The position numbers and the translations under genes were made by a program. Positions 29,064-41,072 of a DNA stretch of 41,072 nt are shown piece after piece. Under the pieces are notes generated by a model. That model was not told the DNA's origin, did not search any database, and saw only the letters and a program-made list of their open reading frames with translations. The stretch's first letter is position 1. Every line of letters begins with the position of its first letter. Source of the DNA: Microbulbifer halophilus (GTDB taxonomy: Bacteria > Pseudomonadota > Gammaproteobacteria > Pseudomonadales > Cellvibrionaceae); contig NZ_JAPIVK010000019.1 in the NCBI RefSeq assembly GCF_026183675.1, positions 53,006 through 94,077 on the forward strand. The letters run 5' to 3'.

Positions 29064-29106
29064 CAAAACGAAAAAGGCCACCTTTGCGGTGGCCTTTTTC
29101 GTTTTG
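29064..29106. terminator. Bidirectional terminator between clpA and infA
   Basis: Perfect 19-bp arms (29064-29082 and 29088-29106) around TTTGC, made of CAAAACGAAAAA and the GGCCACC stem. T-runs flank the stem on both strands, serving convergent clpA and infA. Confidence 0.9.
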
Positions 29107-29156
29107 TAGTCGGCGACTTTCACTGATTGTCCGCCACCGACCAACCATCACTCAGA

Positions 29157-29375
29157 TCAACGGGCGCGATAGGTAATGCGGCCCTTGCTCAGGTCGTAGG
29201 GAGTCAGCTCCACCTTGACCTTGTCGCCGGTGAGGATGCGGATATAGTGCTTGCGCATTTTTCCGGAGATATGCGCGATCACCACGTGTCCGTTTTCCAG
29301 CTTTACGCGGAAAGTGGTATTGGGCAGGGTGTCGATCACCTCGCCTTCCATTTCAATGTAATCGTCTTTTGCCAT
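29157..29375 (-). CDS. infA: Translation initiation factor IF-1
   Basis: S1/OB-fold protein that occupies the ribosomal A site during initiation. The 72 residues are the standard length, with [33 protein letters not shown] and the C-terminal [16 protein letters not shown] lies about 10 nt before the ATG. It follows bpt in the same direction after 152 bp. In E. coli infA lies beside aat, which agrees with the order here. Confidence 0.97.
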   Translation of the reverse strand: MAKDDYIEMEGEVIDTLPNTTFRVKLENGHVVIAHISGKMRKHYIRILTGDKVKVELTPYDLSKGRITYRAR

Positions 29376-29458
29376 GCGGCAGTAACCTTCAACTTAAAAC
29401 TTGTTCTGATCTTTGCCCGGCACTCTTTCCCGATGACAGGAGGCCGCGACGCAACGGG

Positions 29459-29473
29459 CGTGCATTTTGCACG
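29459..29473. promoter_or_regulatory. Perfect short palindrome in the bpt-infA gap
   Basis: CGTGCA-TTT-TGCACG has 6-bp perfect arms with a 3-nt centre. It lies about 84 bp upstream of the infA start on the minus strand. It could be an operator, but no regulator is known to me for this sequence. Confidence 0.25.
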
Positions 29474-29527
29474 AAAATCCACGATAGAGCAAAGTAGAGA
29501 GCCGCAAACGGCGGTCCGGCCCGGTTT

Positions 29528-30247
29528 TCAGGGGCGCTCGAGTGTCCAGCGGTGGTCCCGCAGCAGCTCGGTGGGCTTGAACTGGGTCTTGTAGGCCATC
29601 TTCTGGCATTCCTCGATCCAGTAGCCCAGATACAGGCTGGGCAGCCCCAGGCGGCGCGCCCACTCGATCTGGTAGAGGATGCAGTAGCTTCCCAGGCTGC
29701 GCCGGTCTTCGTCCGGGTCGAAAAAAGTATAGATGGCGGACAGGCCGGCGGTGAGCAGATCCGTCACCGCCACAGCCACCAGGCGGCCGCGCGCGCGGAA
29801 ATCGATATAGCGGGTGCTGCCCCAGGCGGCATTCAGGAAGTTGCGGTACTGGTCGCGGCTGGGCGGGTACATCTCCCCGTCGGCGTGGCGCCGCTCGATA
29901 TAGCGGGCGTAGAGCTCGTAGTGTTCATCGGTATCGATGGTGTCGACGTGGAAGATGTCCAGGTCGCGGTTGCGGCGCCAGCACCGCCGCTGATTGCGGT
30001 TCGGCACAAACAGCCCCACCGGCAGCCGCGCCGGCACACAGGCGTTGCAGGCGGCGCACTGGGGCCGGTAGAGGTAGCTGCCACTGCGGCGGAACCCCAG
30101 TTCCGACAGGCGGCTGTAGAGGCGCTGGTCGATGGGGGTCTGGGGGTCGACGAATACGGTGGTGGCCTCCCTGTCCGGCAGGTAGCCGCAGGGGTGGGGC
30201 AGGGTGGCCAGCAGGCGCACGGAATCCAGTTGAGAGTATTTACCCAT
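29528..30247 (-). CDS. bpt: Aspartate/glutamate leucyltransferase
   Basis: Transfers Leu from Leu-tRNA to proteins with N-terminal Asp or Glu, creating N-degrons for ClpS/ClpAP. The 239 residues have an N-terminal domain with CGYLPDREA and the cysteine cluster CAACNAC, and a C-terminal GNAT-like ATE domain with YTFFDPDEDRRSLGSY and YLGYWIEECQKMAYK. It overlaps aat by 8 nt. Annotation as arginyltransferase (Ate) is common for this family, but in gammaproteobacteria the Bpt activity is the better established one. Confidence 0.92.
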   Translation of the reverse strand: MGKYSQLDSVRLLATLPHPCGYLPDREATTVFVDPQTPIDQRLYSRLSELGFRRSGSYLYRPQCAACNACVPARLPVGLFVPNRNQRRCWRRNRDLDIFHVDTIDTDEHYELYARYIERRHADGEMYPPSRDQYRNFLNAAWGSTRYIDFRARGRLVAVAVTDLLTAGLSAIYTFFDPDEDRRSLGSYCILYQIEWARRLGLPSLYLGYWIEECQKMAYKTQFKPTELLRDHRWTLERP

Positions 30248-30959
30248 AGCTCCAGGCCATTTCCCACGGCTGCGGGAAGGGCGGCTGTTGCAGCCCGGTT
30301 TCCAGCAGGCGTTCGAAATCCTCGCGCGGTACCTCCACCGCCCCCAGGCTGCTCAGGTGAGGATTGCTAACCTGGCAGTCGATCATCGGGCAGCCCCACA
30401 ATTCTAACTGCCGCACCAGGTGGACAAAAGCGACTTTGGACGCATCCGTGACCCGGTGGAACATGGATTCGCCGAAGAATATCCGCCCCTGGGCGATACC
30501 GTAGAGGCCGCCGGCCAGTTCGCCCTCCCGCCACACCTCGACCGAGTGGGCGTGCCCGAGGCGGTGCATCTCCCGGTAGGCGTCGGCCATCTCGTCGGTG
30601 ATCCAGGTGCCCGCCTGGTCGGTCCGCGGGCCCCGGCAGGCTTCTATCACCTCGCCGAATGCGCGGTCGAAAGTCACCCGGAAGTTTCCCCGGCGCAGGA
30701 CCTTGCGCATGGTACGGCCGATACGGAACTGGCCCGGCAGCACAACACAGCGGGGCGAGGGGCTCCACCAGAGAATCGGTTGGTCGTCGGAATACCAGGG
30801 GAAGATACCGCGGCGGTAGGCGGCCAGCAGCCAGTCGGGGGACAGGTCGCCGCCGATGGCCAGCAGGCCGTCGGGGTCTTTCAGGGCGAACCGGGTGGGC
30901 GGAAACCCGATGGTTTCCGGGTCGAGGAGGGTGAGGTGGCCGTCGTTGGTTCCGGTCAT
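30240..30959 (-). CDS. aat: Leucyl/phenylalanyl-tRNA--protein transferase
   Basis: Adds Leu or Phe to proteins with N-terminal Arg or Lys, making them ClpS/ClpAP substrates. The 239 residues match the family, with FPPTRFALKDPDGLLAIGG, GIFPWYSDDQPILWWSPSPR, FGESMFHRVTDASKVA and IDCQVSNPHLSSLGA. The frame is open 33 codons further, but that part lies inside an inverted-repeat element, so the ATG at 30959 is chosen; no good ribosome site is seen. Its stop overlaps the bpt start by 8 nt, so the two transferases are co-translated. Confidence 0.93.
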   Translation of the reverse strand: MTGTNDGHLTLLDPETIGFPPTRFALKDPDGLLAIGGDLSPDWLLAAYRRGIFPWYSDDQPILWWSPSPRCVVLPGQFRIGRTMRKVLRRGNFRVTFDRAFGEVIEACRGPRTDQAGTWITDEMADAYREMHRLGHAHSVEVWREGELAGGLYGIAQGRIFFGESMFHRVTDASKVAFVHLVRQLELWGCPMIDCQVSNPHLSSLGAVEVPREDFERLLETGLQQPPFPQPWEMAWSYG

Positions 30960-30990
30960 GGGGCTGGTGCCGGTAAGCGAGTTGTGGGGC

Positions 30991-31102
30991 GGCCCCGCTG
31001 CCGGTAGCATTTTGCGGGACACGCTGTAAATACATCCCTGTACGCTCGTAATCGACATCCCTGTCTCATACGGTCCCGCAAAATGCTACCGGCAGCGGGG
31101 CC
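30991..31102. repeat. Long hairpin element A with perfect 30-bp arms
   Basis: The arms at 30991-31020 and 31073-31102 are perfect reverse complements. The 52-nt loop begins ACACGCTGTAAATACATCCC and contains ACATCCCTGT twice (31032-31041 and 31055-31064). The loop start is shared with element B at 37118-37261 although the stems differ. Confidence 0.8.
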
Positions 31103-31137
31103 TTCGCATTGGGCTTCAATGGTTTTCCGAACCTGGA

Positions 31138-31207
31138 CTGTAGGAGCCTGCTTGCAGGCGAAATGAACAGGGGCTCCAATCCTTCGCCTGCAAGCAGGCT
31201 CCTACAG
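31138..31207. repeat. GTAGGAGCC-family hairpin with perfect 24-bp arms
   Basis: The arms at 31138-31161 and 31184-31207 are perfect reverse complements with a 22-nt loop. Each arm contains the sub-palindrome CCTGC-TT-GCAGG. It is the longest member of the family also seen at 3606-3650 and 20155-20184. Confidence 0.8.
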
Positions 31208-31214
31208 CGACAAG

Positions 31215-31285
31215 GGTGCGCCGTGCGCACCATTGGCCGGGCGGGCCTGCGGCCCGCAAGCCGAGCTGAGGCTCGGCGCTCCCGG

Positions 31286-31286
<1 letters not shown>
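31215..31286. repeat. Compound hairpins next to the trxB stop
   Basis: Three stems follow each other: GGTGCGC-CGT-GCGCACC (31215-31231), GCGGGCC-TGC-GGCCCGC (31241-31257) and GCCGAGC-TGAG-GCTCGGC (31260-31277), then GCTCCCGGC running into the trxB stop codon. The last two match the element at 40535-40580 in layout. The first recurs at 40988. Confidence 0.7.
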
Positions 31287-32634
<1,348 letters not shown>

Positions 32635-34974
32635 TTGAAGGCCGATAGCGCGACAGACAACACCGCCGATGACGACGGCGGCCTGCCCGACTCCCTGATT
32701 GCCCGCGTACTCCGCGAGGGCGCGCTGATTGCGCTGCTGGCGGGAGCGCTGCTGCTCGCCATCAGCCTGATGAGCTACTTCCCGCAGGACCCGGGCTGGT
32801 CCCACACCGGGCGGGGCGGCGATGTGCACAATGCCATCGGCCCCACCGGCGCCTGGCTGGCGGATGTCTGTCTTTCCCTGCTGGGCTGGATGGCCTACGT
32901 CTTCCCGCTGCTGATCGGCTGGCGCGCCTTCCGTATCCTGCGCGACCGCAATGCCCGCTTTCACGGGCCGCTGTTCGCACTGCGGGTCTTCGGCCTGGGC
33001 CTGCTGCTGGTCACCGGCGCCGCCATCGCCACCCTCTGTTTCAGCCAGGCCGCCGACCCCTTGCCCTTCTCCAACGGTGGCATCATCGGTGCCGCGGTGT
33101 CCGCCGTAGCCGAGAAGAGCCTCGGCTACGTGGGCGCCACTATCCTGCTGCTGGCGCTCTTCGCCATCGGCATCACCGTGTTTACCGGGCTCTCCTGGCT
33201 GAAACTGGCCGACGCCATCGGCCGCAATATCCTCGGCTTCTTCGCCTGGTTGGGTAGCCGCCTGGAGCGAGCCCGCCACCAGCGCGCCGAAAAGCGCGCG
33301 GCCCGGGAGGCGGTGGTCGTGCGCAAGGCGGCAGTGGAGGAGGAGAAGCAGCGCACCGCCAAGCGGCTGCCGCCAAAGATCGAGCCTTCGCCGCCCAAAC
33401 CCAAGCAGAGCCCGCGCGCGGCCAAGGAGAAACAGGGTGAGCTGTTCAAGGGGCCCGTGACCGGGACCCTGCCGCCGCTGGAGCTGCTGGACCCGCCGGA
33501 AAAGAACAAGAAAGACGGTTTCTCCCGCGAGTCCCTGGAGGCGCTGTCGCGCCTGCTGGAGCTGAAGCTCAAGGACTTCGGCGTGGTGGCCGAAGTGGTC
33601 TCGGTGCTGCCGGGCCCGGTGGTGACCCGTTTCGAGATACAGCCGGCGCCGGGGGTCAAGGTGAGCAAGATCACCAACCTGGCCAAGGACCTGGCGCGCT
33701 CGCTGGCGGTGATCAGCGTGCGGGTGGTGGAGGTGATCCCCGGCAAATCTGTCGTGGGCATCGAGATTCCCAACGAAAACCGCCAGATGGTGCGTCTCAC
33801 CGAGGTGCTGAACGCCGATGTCTACGACAACGCCAAGTCCTCCGTGACCCTGGCGCTGGGCCACGATATCGCCGGCACGCCGATGGTGGCGGATCTCGCC
33901 AAGATGCCGCACCTGCTGGTGGCCGGTACCACCGGTTCCGGTAAATCGGTGGGCATCAATGTGATGCTGCTGTCGCTGCTGTACAAGTCCACACCGGAAG
34001 AGGTGCGGCTGATCCTGGTGGACCCGAAGATGCTCGAACTGTCGGTCTACGAGGGCATTCCGCACCTGCTGACACCGGTGATCACAGACATGAACGACGC
34101 CGCCAACGGCCTGCGCTGGTGTGTGGGCGAGATGGAGCGCCGCTACAAGCTGATGGCGGCCATGGGCGTGCGCAACCTGGCCGGCTTCAACCGCAAGGTG
34201 CGCGAGGCCCGCGACGCCGGCGAGCCGCTGCCGGATCCGCTGTGGCAGCCGGACCCCATGTCCAGTGTGCCGGAGGAAGAGCAGACGGCGCCGCATCTGG
34301 AGCCGCTGCCGGCCATCGTCGTGGTGATCGACGAATTCGCCGACATGATGATGATCGTCGGCAAGAAGGTGGAGCAGTTGATCGCCCGTATCGCGCAGAA
34401 GGCCCGCGCCGCCGGTATCCACCTGCTGCTGGCCACCCAGCGCCCGTCGGTGGACGTGATCACCGGCCTGATCAAGGCCAACGTGCCCACGCGCATCGCC
34501 TTCCAGGTCTCCTCCAAGGTGGATTCCCGCACCATTCTCGACCAGGGTGGCGCTGAGCAACTGCTGGGCCACGGCGATATGCTCTACCTGCCCCCGGGCA
34601 GCGGCGTGCCGGTGCGGGTACACGGCGCCTTCGTGGACGACCACGAGGTACACAAGGTGGTGGCCGACTGGAGCCGCCGCGGCGAACCCGACTATATCGA
34701 CGGCATCGTCGACGACAGCAACAACAGCATCCCGGTACCGGGCATGCAGACCGAGGGCGGCGAGGACGACGACCCGGAGACCGACGCCCTCTACGACGAG
34801 GCGGTGGCCTTCGTCACCAAGTCGCGCAAGGCCTCGATTTCCTCGGTACAGCGCCAGCTGCGTATCGGCTACAATCGCGCCGCGCGCATCATCGACGCCA
34901 TGGAGGCCGCCGGCGTTGTGTCCCCCGCGGGTCACAACGGCACCCGCGAGGTACTGGCGCCACCGCCGGCCTGA
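32635..34974 (+). CDS. ftsK: DNA translocase FtsK
   Basis: Septum-anchored motor that moves chromosome ends and activates XerCD at dif. The 779 residues are short for FtsK. The N-terminal domain has about four membrane segments (about 23-190), the linker is short and charged/proline-rich (about 205-285), and the RecA-like motor has Walker [12 protein letters not shown] and Walker [12 protein letters not shown]. The C-terminal winged-helix gamma domain ([20 protein letters not shown]) reads KOPS. The start is TTG at 32635, supported by GAGGTAA seven nt upstream. Confidence 0.95.
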   Translation: MKADSATDNTADDDGGLPDSLIARVLREGALIALLAGALLLAISLMSYFPQDPGWSHTGRGGDVHNAIGPTGAWLADVCLSLLGWMAYVFPLLIGWRAFRILRDRNARFHGPLFALRVFGLGLLLVTGAAIATLCFSQAADPLPFSNGGIIGAAVSAVAEKSLGYVGATILLLALFAIGITVFTGLSWLKLADAIGRNILGFFAWLGSRLERARHQRAEKRAAREAVVVRKAAVEEEKQRTAKRLPPKIEPSPPKPKQSPRAAKEKQGELFKGPVTGTLPPLELLDPPEKNKKDGFSRESLEALSRLLELKLKDFGVVAEVVSVLPGPVVTRFEIQPAPGVKVSKITNLAKDLARSLAVISVRVVEVIPGKSVVGIEIPNENRQMVRLTEVLNADVYDNAKSSVTLALGHDIAGTPMVADLAKMPHLLVAGTTGSGKSVGINVMLLSLLYKSTPEEVRLILVDPKMLELSVYEGIPHLLTPVITDMNDAANGLRWCVGEMERRYKLMAAMGVRNLAGFNRKVREARDAGEPLPDPLWQPDPMSSVPEEEQTAPHLEPLPAIVVVIDEFADMMMIVGKKVEQLIARIAQKARAAGIHLLLATQRPSVDVITGLIKANVPTRIAFQVSSKVDSRTILDQGGAEQLLGHGDMLYLPPGSGVPVRVHGAFVDDHEVHKVVADWSRRGEPDYIDGIVDDSNNSIPVPGMQTEGGEDDDPETDALYDEAVAFVTKSRKASISSVQRQLRIGYNRAARIIDAMEAAGVVSPAGHNGTREVLAPPPA

Positions 34975-35130
34975 TGCCGGAGTAGAGGGGCAGGGCGCAC
35001 CGCGTGCCTGCTTCCCGTGTAGGTTCGTGTGAGCGCAGCGAAAGACTACGGATAAGGACAAATCCGGTTCAGCCAGGCTTCACCTCCGGACAGCTAGCCT
35101 TATAGGAAATCCCCAGACTGGAATCCCGCT

Positions 35131-35742
35131 ATGAAGAATTTTCTGCGCAATACACTGCTGGCTTTCGCGATTGGCGCCAGCGGCGCCTGGGCCGATGCCA
35201 CCGACGAGCTGAGCCAATTGCTGCAGCCGCTGGAATCCCTGTCCGGCAAATTCCGGCAGACCCTGACCGACGAGCGCGGCGAAGTGCTGCAGAAAAGCAG
35301 CGGCGACTTCTCCGTGCAGCGCCCGGGCAAGCTCCGCTGGAAGACCGGCGAGCCGTTCCCGCAACTGCTGGTCACCAACAACAAGCAACTGTGGCTCTAC
35401 GACCCGGACCTGGAACAGGTAACCATCCGCCCGGTAGACGACCGCATCAAGGAAACCCCGGCACTGCTGCTTGGCGGCGAGGTGGAGGAGATCCGCAGCT
35501 CCTTCAATGTCAGCAGCGAGAAGGGCGCCTACCACCTGACCCCCAAGCGCGCCGAGGCGCCGTTCAAGACCATGGAAATCCGCTTCGGCGACGACGGCAT
35601 GCCGTCTGCGATGACCGTGCGCGACAGCATGGGCCAGATCACCGATATCGAGTTCAGCGGCATGACCGCCAACCCGGAACTCTCCGCCGCAATCTTCAAC
35701 TTCGAGCCACCCGCCGGGACCGATGTAATAAAAGATGAGTGA
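35131..35742 (+). CDS. lolA: Outer-membrane lipoprotein carrier protein LolA
   Basis: Periplasmic chaperone that ferries lipoproteins from LolCDE to LolB. The 203 residues begin with a signal peptide (about 1-22, GASGAWA cleavage). The mature part matches Lol[40 protein letters not shown] and [15 protein letters not shown]. It overlaps rarA by 8 nt, a conserved ftsK-lolA-rarA-serS order. Confidence 0.95.
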   Translation: MKNFLRNTLLAFAIGASGAWADATDELSQLLQPLESLSGKFRQTLTDERGEVLQKSSGDFSVQRPGKLRWKTGEPFPQLLVTNNKQLWLYDPDLEQVTIRPVDDRIKETPALLLGGEVEEIRSSFNVSSEKGAYHLTPKRAEAPFKTMEIRFGDDGMPSAMTVRDSMGQITDIEFSGMTANPELSAAIFNFEPPAGTDVIKDE

Positions 35743-37087
35743 CCTCTTCCAGTCCGCCCCGACACACCAGCCCCTGGCCGCGCGTATGCGGCCCGAAACC
35801 CTGGCCCAGTACATGGGCCAGACGCATTTATTGGGGCCCGGAAAACCGCTGCGCGAGGCGGTGGAGCGCGGCCAGTTGCACTCCATGGTGCTCTGGGGGC
35901 CGCCCGGTGTCGGCAAGACCACCTTTGCACGGTTGCTGGCCAAGGAGTGCGACGCACGCTTCGCCACGCTGTCCGCCGTGCTCGCCGGGGTAAAGGAGAT
36001 CCGCCAGGCCGTGGCGGAGGCCGAGCAGCACAACGCCCAATTCGGCCGTGGCACCATCCTGTTCGTGGACGAGGTGCACCGTTTCAACAAGGCCCAGCAG
36101 GACGCCTTTCTGCCCTATGTGGAGGAGGGCACTGTCACCTTTGTCGGTGCCACTACGGAAAACCCCGCCTTCGAACTCAACAACGCGCTGCTGTCCCGCT
36201 GCCGCGTCTACCTGCTGCGCAGTCTCGATGAAGAAGAGTTACTGGGCCTGCTGGAGCGCGCCTTGCAGTCCGACGATGAACTGAAGGCGCGGAAATTCGA
36301 CATCGCCGACGGCGTACTGGCCGAGATTGCCCGCGCCGCCGATGGCGATGCCCGCGGCGCCCTCAACCTGCTGGAAATCGCCTGCGACCTGTCGCGCGAG
36401 GAAAGTGGAGAGAAAGGCGGCAGCCTGGTGATCGACGAAGCGGTACTGGCGGAAGTGCTGAGCGCCGATGTGCGCCGCTTCGACAAGGGTGGCGACTACT
36501 TCTACGACCAGATCTCCGCTATGCACAAATCGGTGCGCGGCTCGGATCCGGACGCGGCCCTCTACTGGTTTGCGCGCATGCTCGACGGCGGCTGCGACCC
36601 GCTGTATATCGCGCGCCGCACCGTGCGCATGGCCAGTGAAGAGATCGGCAACGCCGACCCGCGCGCATTGCCGCTGGCCCTCAATGCCTGGGATGTACAG
36701 GAGCGCCTCGGCAGCCCCGAGGGCGAACTCGCCATCGCCCAGGCGATCGCCTACCTGGCCGTTGCCGCCAAGAGCAACGCCGTCTACAGCGCCTATAACC
36801 GGGTGCTGGCTGATGTGCGCCGGGATCCCAGCTACGAGGTCCCCATCCACCTGCGCAACGCGCCCACCAAGCTCGCCAAGAGCATGGCCCACGGTGCCGA
36901 ATACCGCTACGCCCACGATGAAGCGGACGCCTTCGCCGCCGGCGAGAACTATTTCCCCGAAGAGATCGCCGAACGCCGCTACTACCACCCGGTACCCCGC
37001 GGACTGGAGCTGAAGATCGGCGAGAAACTGGAGACATTGCGCCGGCTGAATCGGGAGAGTGATCGGCAGCGGTATAAGAATGGCTAG
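35735..37087 (+). CDS. rarA: Replication-associated recombination protein A
   Basis: Also called MgsA; an AAA+ ATPase related to clamp loaders that acts at stalled replication forks and binds SSB. The 450 residues match the family. It has Walker [12 protein letters not shown], Walker [10 protein letters not shown], sensor 1 [13 protein letters not shown] and a C-terminal tetramerisation domain with [18 protein letters not shown]. Its start overlaps the lolA stop by 8 nt. It is followed by inverted-repeat element B. Confidence 0.95.
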   Translation: MSDLFQSAPTHQPLAARMRPETLAQYMGQTHLLGPGKPLREAVERGQLHSMVLWGPPGVGKTTFARLLAKECDARFATLSAVLAGVKEIRQAVAEAEQHNAQFGRGTILFVDEVHRFNKAQQDAFLPYVEEGTVTFVGATTENPAFELNNALLSRCRVYLLRSLDEEELLGLLERALQSDDELKARKFDIADGVLAEIARAADGDARGALNLLEIACDLSREESGEKGGSLVIDEAVLAEVLSADVRRFDKGGDYFYDQISAMHKSVRGSDPDAALYWFARMLDGGCDPLYIARRTVRMASEEIGNADPRALPLALNAWDVQERLGSPEGELAIAQAIAYLAVAAKSNAVYSAYNRVLADVRRDPSYEVPIHLRNAPTKLAKSMAHGAEYRYAHDEADAFAAGENYFPEEIAERRYYHPVPRGLELKIGEKLETLRRLNRESDRQRYKNG

Positions 37088-37090
37088 TAA

Positions 37091-39042
<1,952 letters not shown>

Positions 39043-39050
39043 AGAAAGCT

Positions 39051-39073
39051 CCCCTCTCCCATTGGGAGAGGGG
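39051..39073. repeat. Perfect hairpin between serS and cysG
   Basis: CCCCTCTCCC-ATT-GGGAGAGGGG is a 10-bp perfect stem with a 3-nt loop, starting 8 nt after the serS stop. There is no T-tract, so it may be a dispersed hairpin or a weak or processing terminator. Confidence 0.7.
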
Positions 39074-39134
39074 CCGGGGAGAGGGCAGCCGCCCCGCCCC
39101 CGAACCCAAACCACAGCAATAATAAGTTCCAACC

Positions 39135-40523
39135 GTGCGTTACCTGCCACTCGCCTTCGACCTTAAAGATCGCCCCTGCCTGCTGATAGGCGGCGGCGCC
39201 ATCGCCACCCGCAAAGCGCGCCTGTTGCACAGGGCCGGCGCGCGCCTGGTAGTGGTCTCCCCGGAGATTTCCGGCGAACTGCGACAACTGGTGAAAGACA
39301 GCAAGGGCGAGTATTTCGAATCCCGCTACCATGCGGATTTTCTCGACGGCGCCGAGTTGGTGATCGCCGCCACGGAAGACGGACAGGTCAATGCGGACGT
39401 CTCCCGCGATGCCCGCGCCCAGCGTCTGCCGGTCAATGTGGTGGACTCCCCGGCGCTGTGTACCTTTACCTTCCCCGCGATCGTGGAGCGCGGACCGATT
39501 TCCATCGGTATCAGCAGCGGCGGCGCCGCGCCGGTACTGGCGCGGCGTATTCGCGCACAGTTCGAGGCGCTGTTGTCGCCGGGGATCGCCTCCCTGGCCG
39601 AACTGGCAGAGCGACTGCGCGACAGGGTGAAGGCGGTACTGCCGGAGGCCCGGCGCAAGGATTTCTGGGAGTGGGTCTTCAGTGGCCCGGTGGCCGGCAA
39701 GGTTGAAGCCGGCAAGGTCGGGGAGGGCGAAGCGGAGCTGCTACAGGCACTCGAGCAGTGGCGGGGCAGCCCGATGCCGGGCGGGGAAGTGTACCTGGTC
39801 GGCGGTGGCCCCGGCGATCCGGACCTGCTCACCTTCCGCGCGCTGCGACTGATGCAGCAGGCAGACGTGGTGCTCTACGACCGCCTGGTTTCCACCGAAG
39901 TACTCGACCTGGTGCGCCGCGACGCCGATCGTATCTACGTGGGCAAGAAGAAAGAGTTCCACTCGGTGCCCCAGGACGATATCAACCAGTTGCTGGTGGA
40001 CCTGGCCCGGGAGGGCAAAAAGGTACTGCGCCTGAAGGGCGGCGATCCGTTTATCTTCGGCCGCGGCGGCGAGGAGATCGATCGCATCGCCGAGGCCGGT
40101 ATTCCCTTTCAGGTGGTGCCGGGCATCACCGCCGCCTCCGGCTGTTCCACCTACGCCGGTATTCCGTTGACCCATCGGGATCACGCCCAGTCGGTGCGTT
40201 TTATTACCGGTCATCTGAAGGAGGGCGAACTGGTGTTGCCGTGGAAAGAGCTGGCAGTGCCGGGGCAGACGCTGGTTTTTTACATGGGGCTCACCGGCCT
40301 GTCGACCATCTGTGGTCAGTTGATGATGCACGGCCTGCCGCCCAAGACGCCCGCTGCGCTGATAGAAAAGGGCACCACCCGCGAACAGCGCGTGGTGGTG
40401 GGCGACCTGACCACGCTGCCGCAACTGGCGGTGGACGAGCAGGTGGAGGCACCGGCGTTGACGATTATTGGCGGTGTCGTGAGTCTGCACCAGAAGTTGC
40501 ACTGGTATCGCGACAGTAAATAG
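39135..40523 (+). CDS. cysG: Siroheme synthase (multifunctional CysG)
   Basis: Makes siroheme for sulfite and nitrite reductases from uroporphyrinogen III. The 462 residues form two parts. The N-terminal precorrin-2 dehydrogenase/ferrochelatase (about 1-205) has the NAD-binding [16 protein letters not shown] and the family's phosphorylatable-serine region [16 protein letters not shown]. The C-terminal SAM-dependent uroporphyrinogen methyltransferase (about 215-460) has [34 protein letters not shown] and [20 protein letters not shown]. The start is GTG at 39135 with a weak ribosome site. It is full length, as in E. coli (457). Confidence 0.96.
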   Translation: MRYLPLAFDLKDRPCLLIGGGAIATRKARLLHRAGARLVVVSPEISGELRQLVKDSKGEYFESRYHADFLDGAELVIAATEDGQVNADVSRDARAQRLPVNVVDSPALCTFTFPAIVERGPISIGISSGGAAPVLARRIRAQFEALLSPGIASLAELAERLRDRVKAVLPEARRKDFWEWVFSGPVAGKVEAGKVGEGEAELLQALEQWRGSPMPGGEVYLVGGGPGDPDLLTFRALRLMQQADVVLYDRLVSTEVLDLVRRDADRIYVGKKKEFHSVPQDDINQLLVDLAREGKKVLRLKGGDPFIFGRGGEEIDRIAEAGIPFQVVPGITAASGCSTYAGIPLTHRDHAQSVRFITGHLKEGELVLPWKELAVPGQTLVFYMGLTGLSTICGQLMMHGLPPKTPAALIEKGTTREQRVVVGDLTTLPQLAVDEQVEAPALTIIGGVVSLHQKLHWYRDSK

Positions 40524-40534
40524 CTGACAGACGG

Positions 40535-40580
40535 GAGAGCCTGCGGCTCTCTTGCCGAGGTAGGGCTCGGCGTTCCCGGC
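40535..40580. repeat. Double hairpin downstream of cysG
   Basis: GAGAGCC-TGC-GGCTCTC (40535-40551), TT, GCCGAG-GTAGGG-CTCGGC (40554-40571), then GTTCCCGGC. The layout is the same as 31241-31286, with stem 1 differing at two base pairs in a compensated way. It lies 12 nt after the cysG stop and could act as a 3' end or processing element. Confidence 0.65.
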
Positions 40581-40683
40581 CGACGGTCGCCGGGATCGAC
40601 CCGGTTCCCGGGTCGCCCATTCGCAAGCATCTATACTGAAACTGGCTTCAGGTTGATGGCAGTTTGCGAGCGGTGGGCTATAT

Positions 40684-40947
40684 ATGTTGTTGGTGTTGAT
40701 CCGGTTCTATTGCACTTTGCTGGTGCGGGCTTTCCTGCCGCGGGAAAATGAAATCTGTATCCCGGATCCCCTCGACGACCACACCCGCCGTTACACGCGC
40801 GAATACCGGTTCAAGAAAAACTGGGTCAGGAATCTCTGGATCGGCGCGGCGCTTTTGATGCTGTGCTTCCCGCTGCTACCGGTGGTGCTCACCCTCGGCC
40901 TCCTGACTTCCTTTCTCTCTTTCGCCATCCTCGACGAAACCGCGTAG
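40684..40947 (+). CDS. Small membrane protein of unknown function
   Basis: The protein has 87 residues. It has a hydrophobic N-terminus (MLLVLIRFYCTLLVRAFL), a charged middle (PDPLDDHTRRYTREYRFKKN) and a second hydrophobic stretch (about 52-80, WIGAALLMLCFPLLPVVLTL). It probably sits in the inner membrane with one or two passes. GGTGGG lies upstream of the ATG, and TATACT at 40632-40637 could be a -10 box with no clear -35. I do not recognise the family. Codon use looks like that of its neighbours, so it is likely a real gene. Confidence 0.65.
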   Translation: MLLVLIRFYCTLLVRAFLPRENEICIPDPLDDHTRRYTREYRFKKNWVRNLWIGAALLMLCFPLLPVVLTLGLLTSFLSFAILDETA

Positions 40948-40987
40948 ATTCGACTGAGCTCCGCGAAATCCAACATCGACCGGGGTA

Positions 40988-41034
40988 GGGTGCGCCGTGC
41001 GCACCGATACGCCTCCCCGGTGCGCGACGCACCC
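40988..41034. repeat. GGGTGCGCCGTGCGCACC-type inverted repeat
   Basis: GGGTGCGCCGTGCGCACC (40988-41005) is itself a palindrome and is partly mirrored by GGTGCGCGACGCACCC (41019-41034). The first unit is also present at 31214-31231. I recall this motif as widespread between proteobacterial genes. Confidence 0.65.
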
Positions 41035-41072
41035 TTGTATCTGTCCTTGGGCTCTGGCTAGCTACCAGGGTC

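Larger units (their letters stand above)
30960..31285. other. Repeat-filled intergenic region between aat and trxB
   Basis: These 326 bases hold no gene. They contain, in order, a long hairpin (30991-31102), a GTAGGAGCC hairpin (31138-31207), a GGTGCGC-CGT-GCGCACC palindrome (31215-31231) and a double hairpin (31241-31277). It is a cluster of dispersed palindromes; no promoter for aat could be picked out. Confidence 0.75.

Noticed and set aside
40524..40683. tRNA gene after cysG
   Set aside because: tRNA genes might be expected near here, but no TTCGA-type T-arm with a matching acceptor stem is present; the hairpins belong to the repeat families.

Overview
The window looks like a chromosomal segment of a high-GC marine gammaproteobacterium close to Microbulbifer (Cellvibrionales group). 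This is an inference from gene content. There is a secreted GH9 cellulase with a long polyserine linker, a secreted AA10 chitin/cellulose monooxygenase ending in a CBM73-like module, and a housekeeping backbone whose order (aceA ... GNAT - roxA - purB - hflD - mnmA - icd - cspD - clpS - clpA - infA - bpt - aat - trxB - ftsK - lolA - rarA - serS - cysG) matches, as far as I remember it, the order in Pseudomonas. No rRNA, tRNA, IS element, prophage, CRISPR array or defence cassette was seen.

Layout. 1-3.5 kb: a dispersed hairpin, then ackA-pta (acetate/acetyl-CoA interconversion, minus strand, overlapping genes). 3.6-6.0 kb: GH9 endoglucanase (minus). 6.4-11.4 kb: the glyoxylate shunt, with aceA (minus), a divergent LysR regulator and glcB (plus). 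11.4-13.3 kb: two tandem paralogous arylamine N-acetyltransferases behind a promoter with MerR-family geometry (19-bp spacer plus dyad). 13.4-14.9 kb: the secreted LPMO (minus). 15.2-17.9 kb: a marR-hlyD-DUF2955/FUSC-type efflux operon (minus) in which the pump gene is cut by one in-frame TGA. 18.0-23.5 kb: small unknown gene, GNAT, roxA, purB, hflD, mnmA (all minus). 23.6-25.6 kb: rluE (minus) and icd (plus). 25.7-31 kb: cspD, clpS-clpA, infA, bpt, aat, which together supply the bacterial N-degron pathway (Aat and Bpt tag N-termini, ClpS delivers them, ClpA unfolds them for ClpP). 31.3-41 kb: trxB (minus), then ftsK, lolA-rarA, crcB, serS, cysG and a small membrane protein (plus).

Accessory genes (cellulase, LPMO, efflux operon, NAT pair) lie in the 3.6-18 kb half; the rest is core. 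Carbon flow links several genes: polysaccharide breakdown feeds acetyl-CoA, Pta-AckA handles acetate overflow or uptake, and Icd versus AceA/GlcB is the TCA/glyoxylate branch point.

The least explained material is intergenic. It includes several families of dispersed hairpins, two of which keep their core while the stems differ with pairing preserved, the MerR-type promoter with no merR gene nearby, a MarR operator overlapping an apparently leaderless start, and the internal TGA in the pump gene. I found no convincing wholly new multi-gene system.
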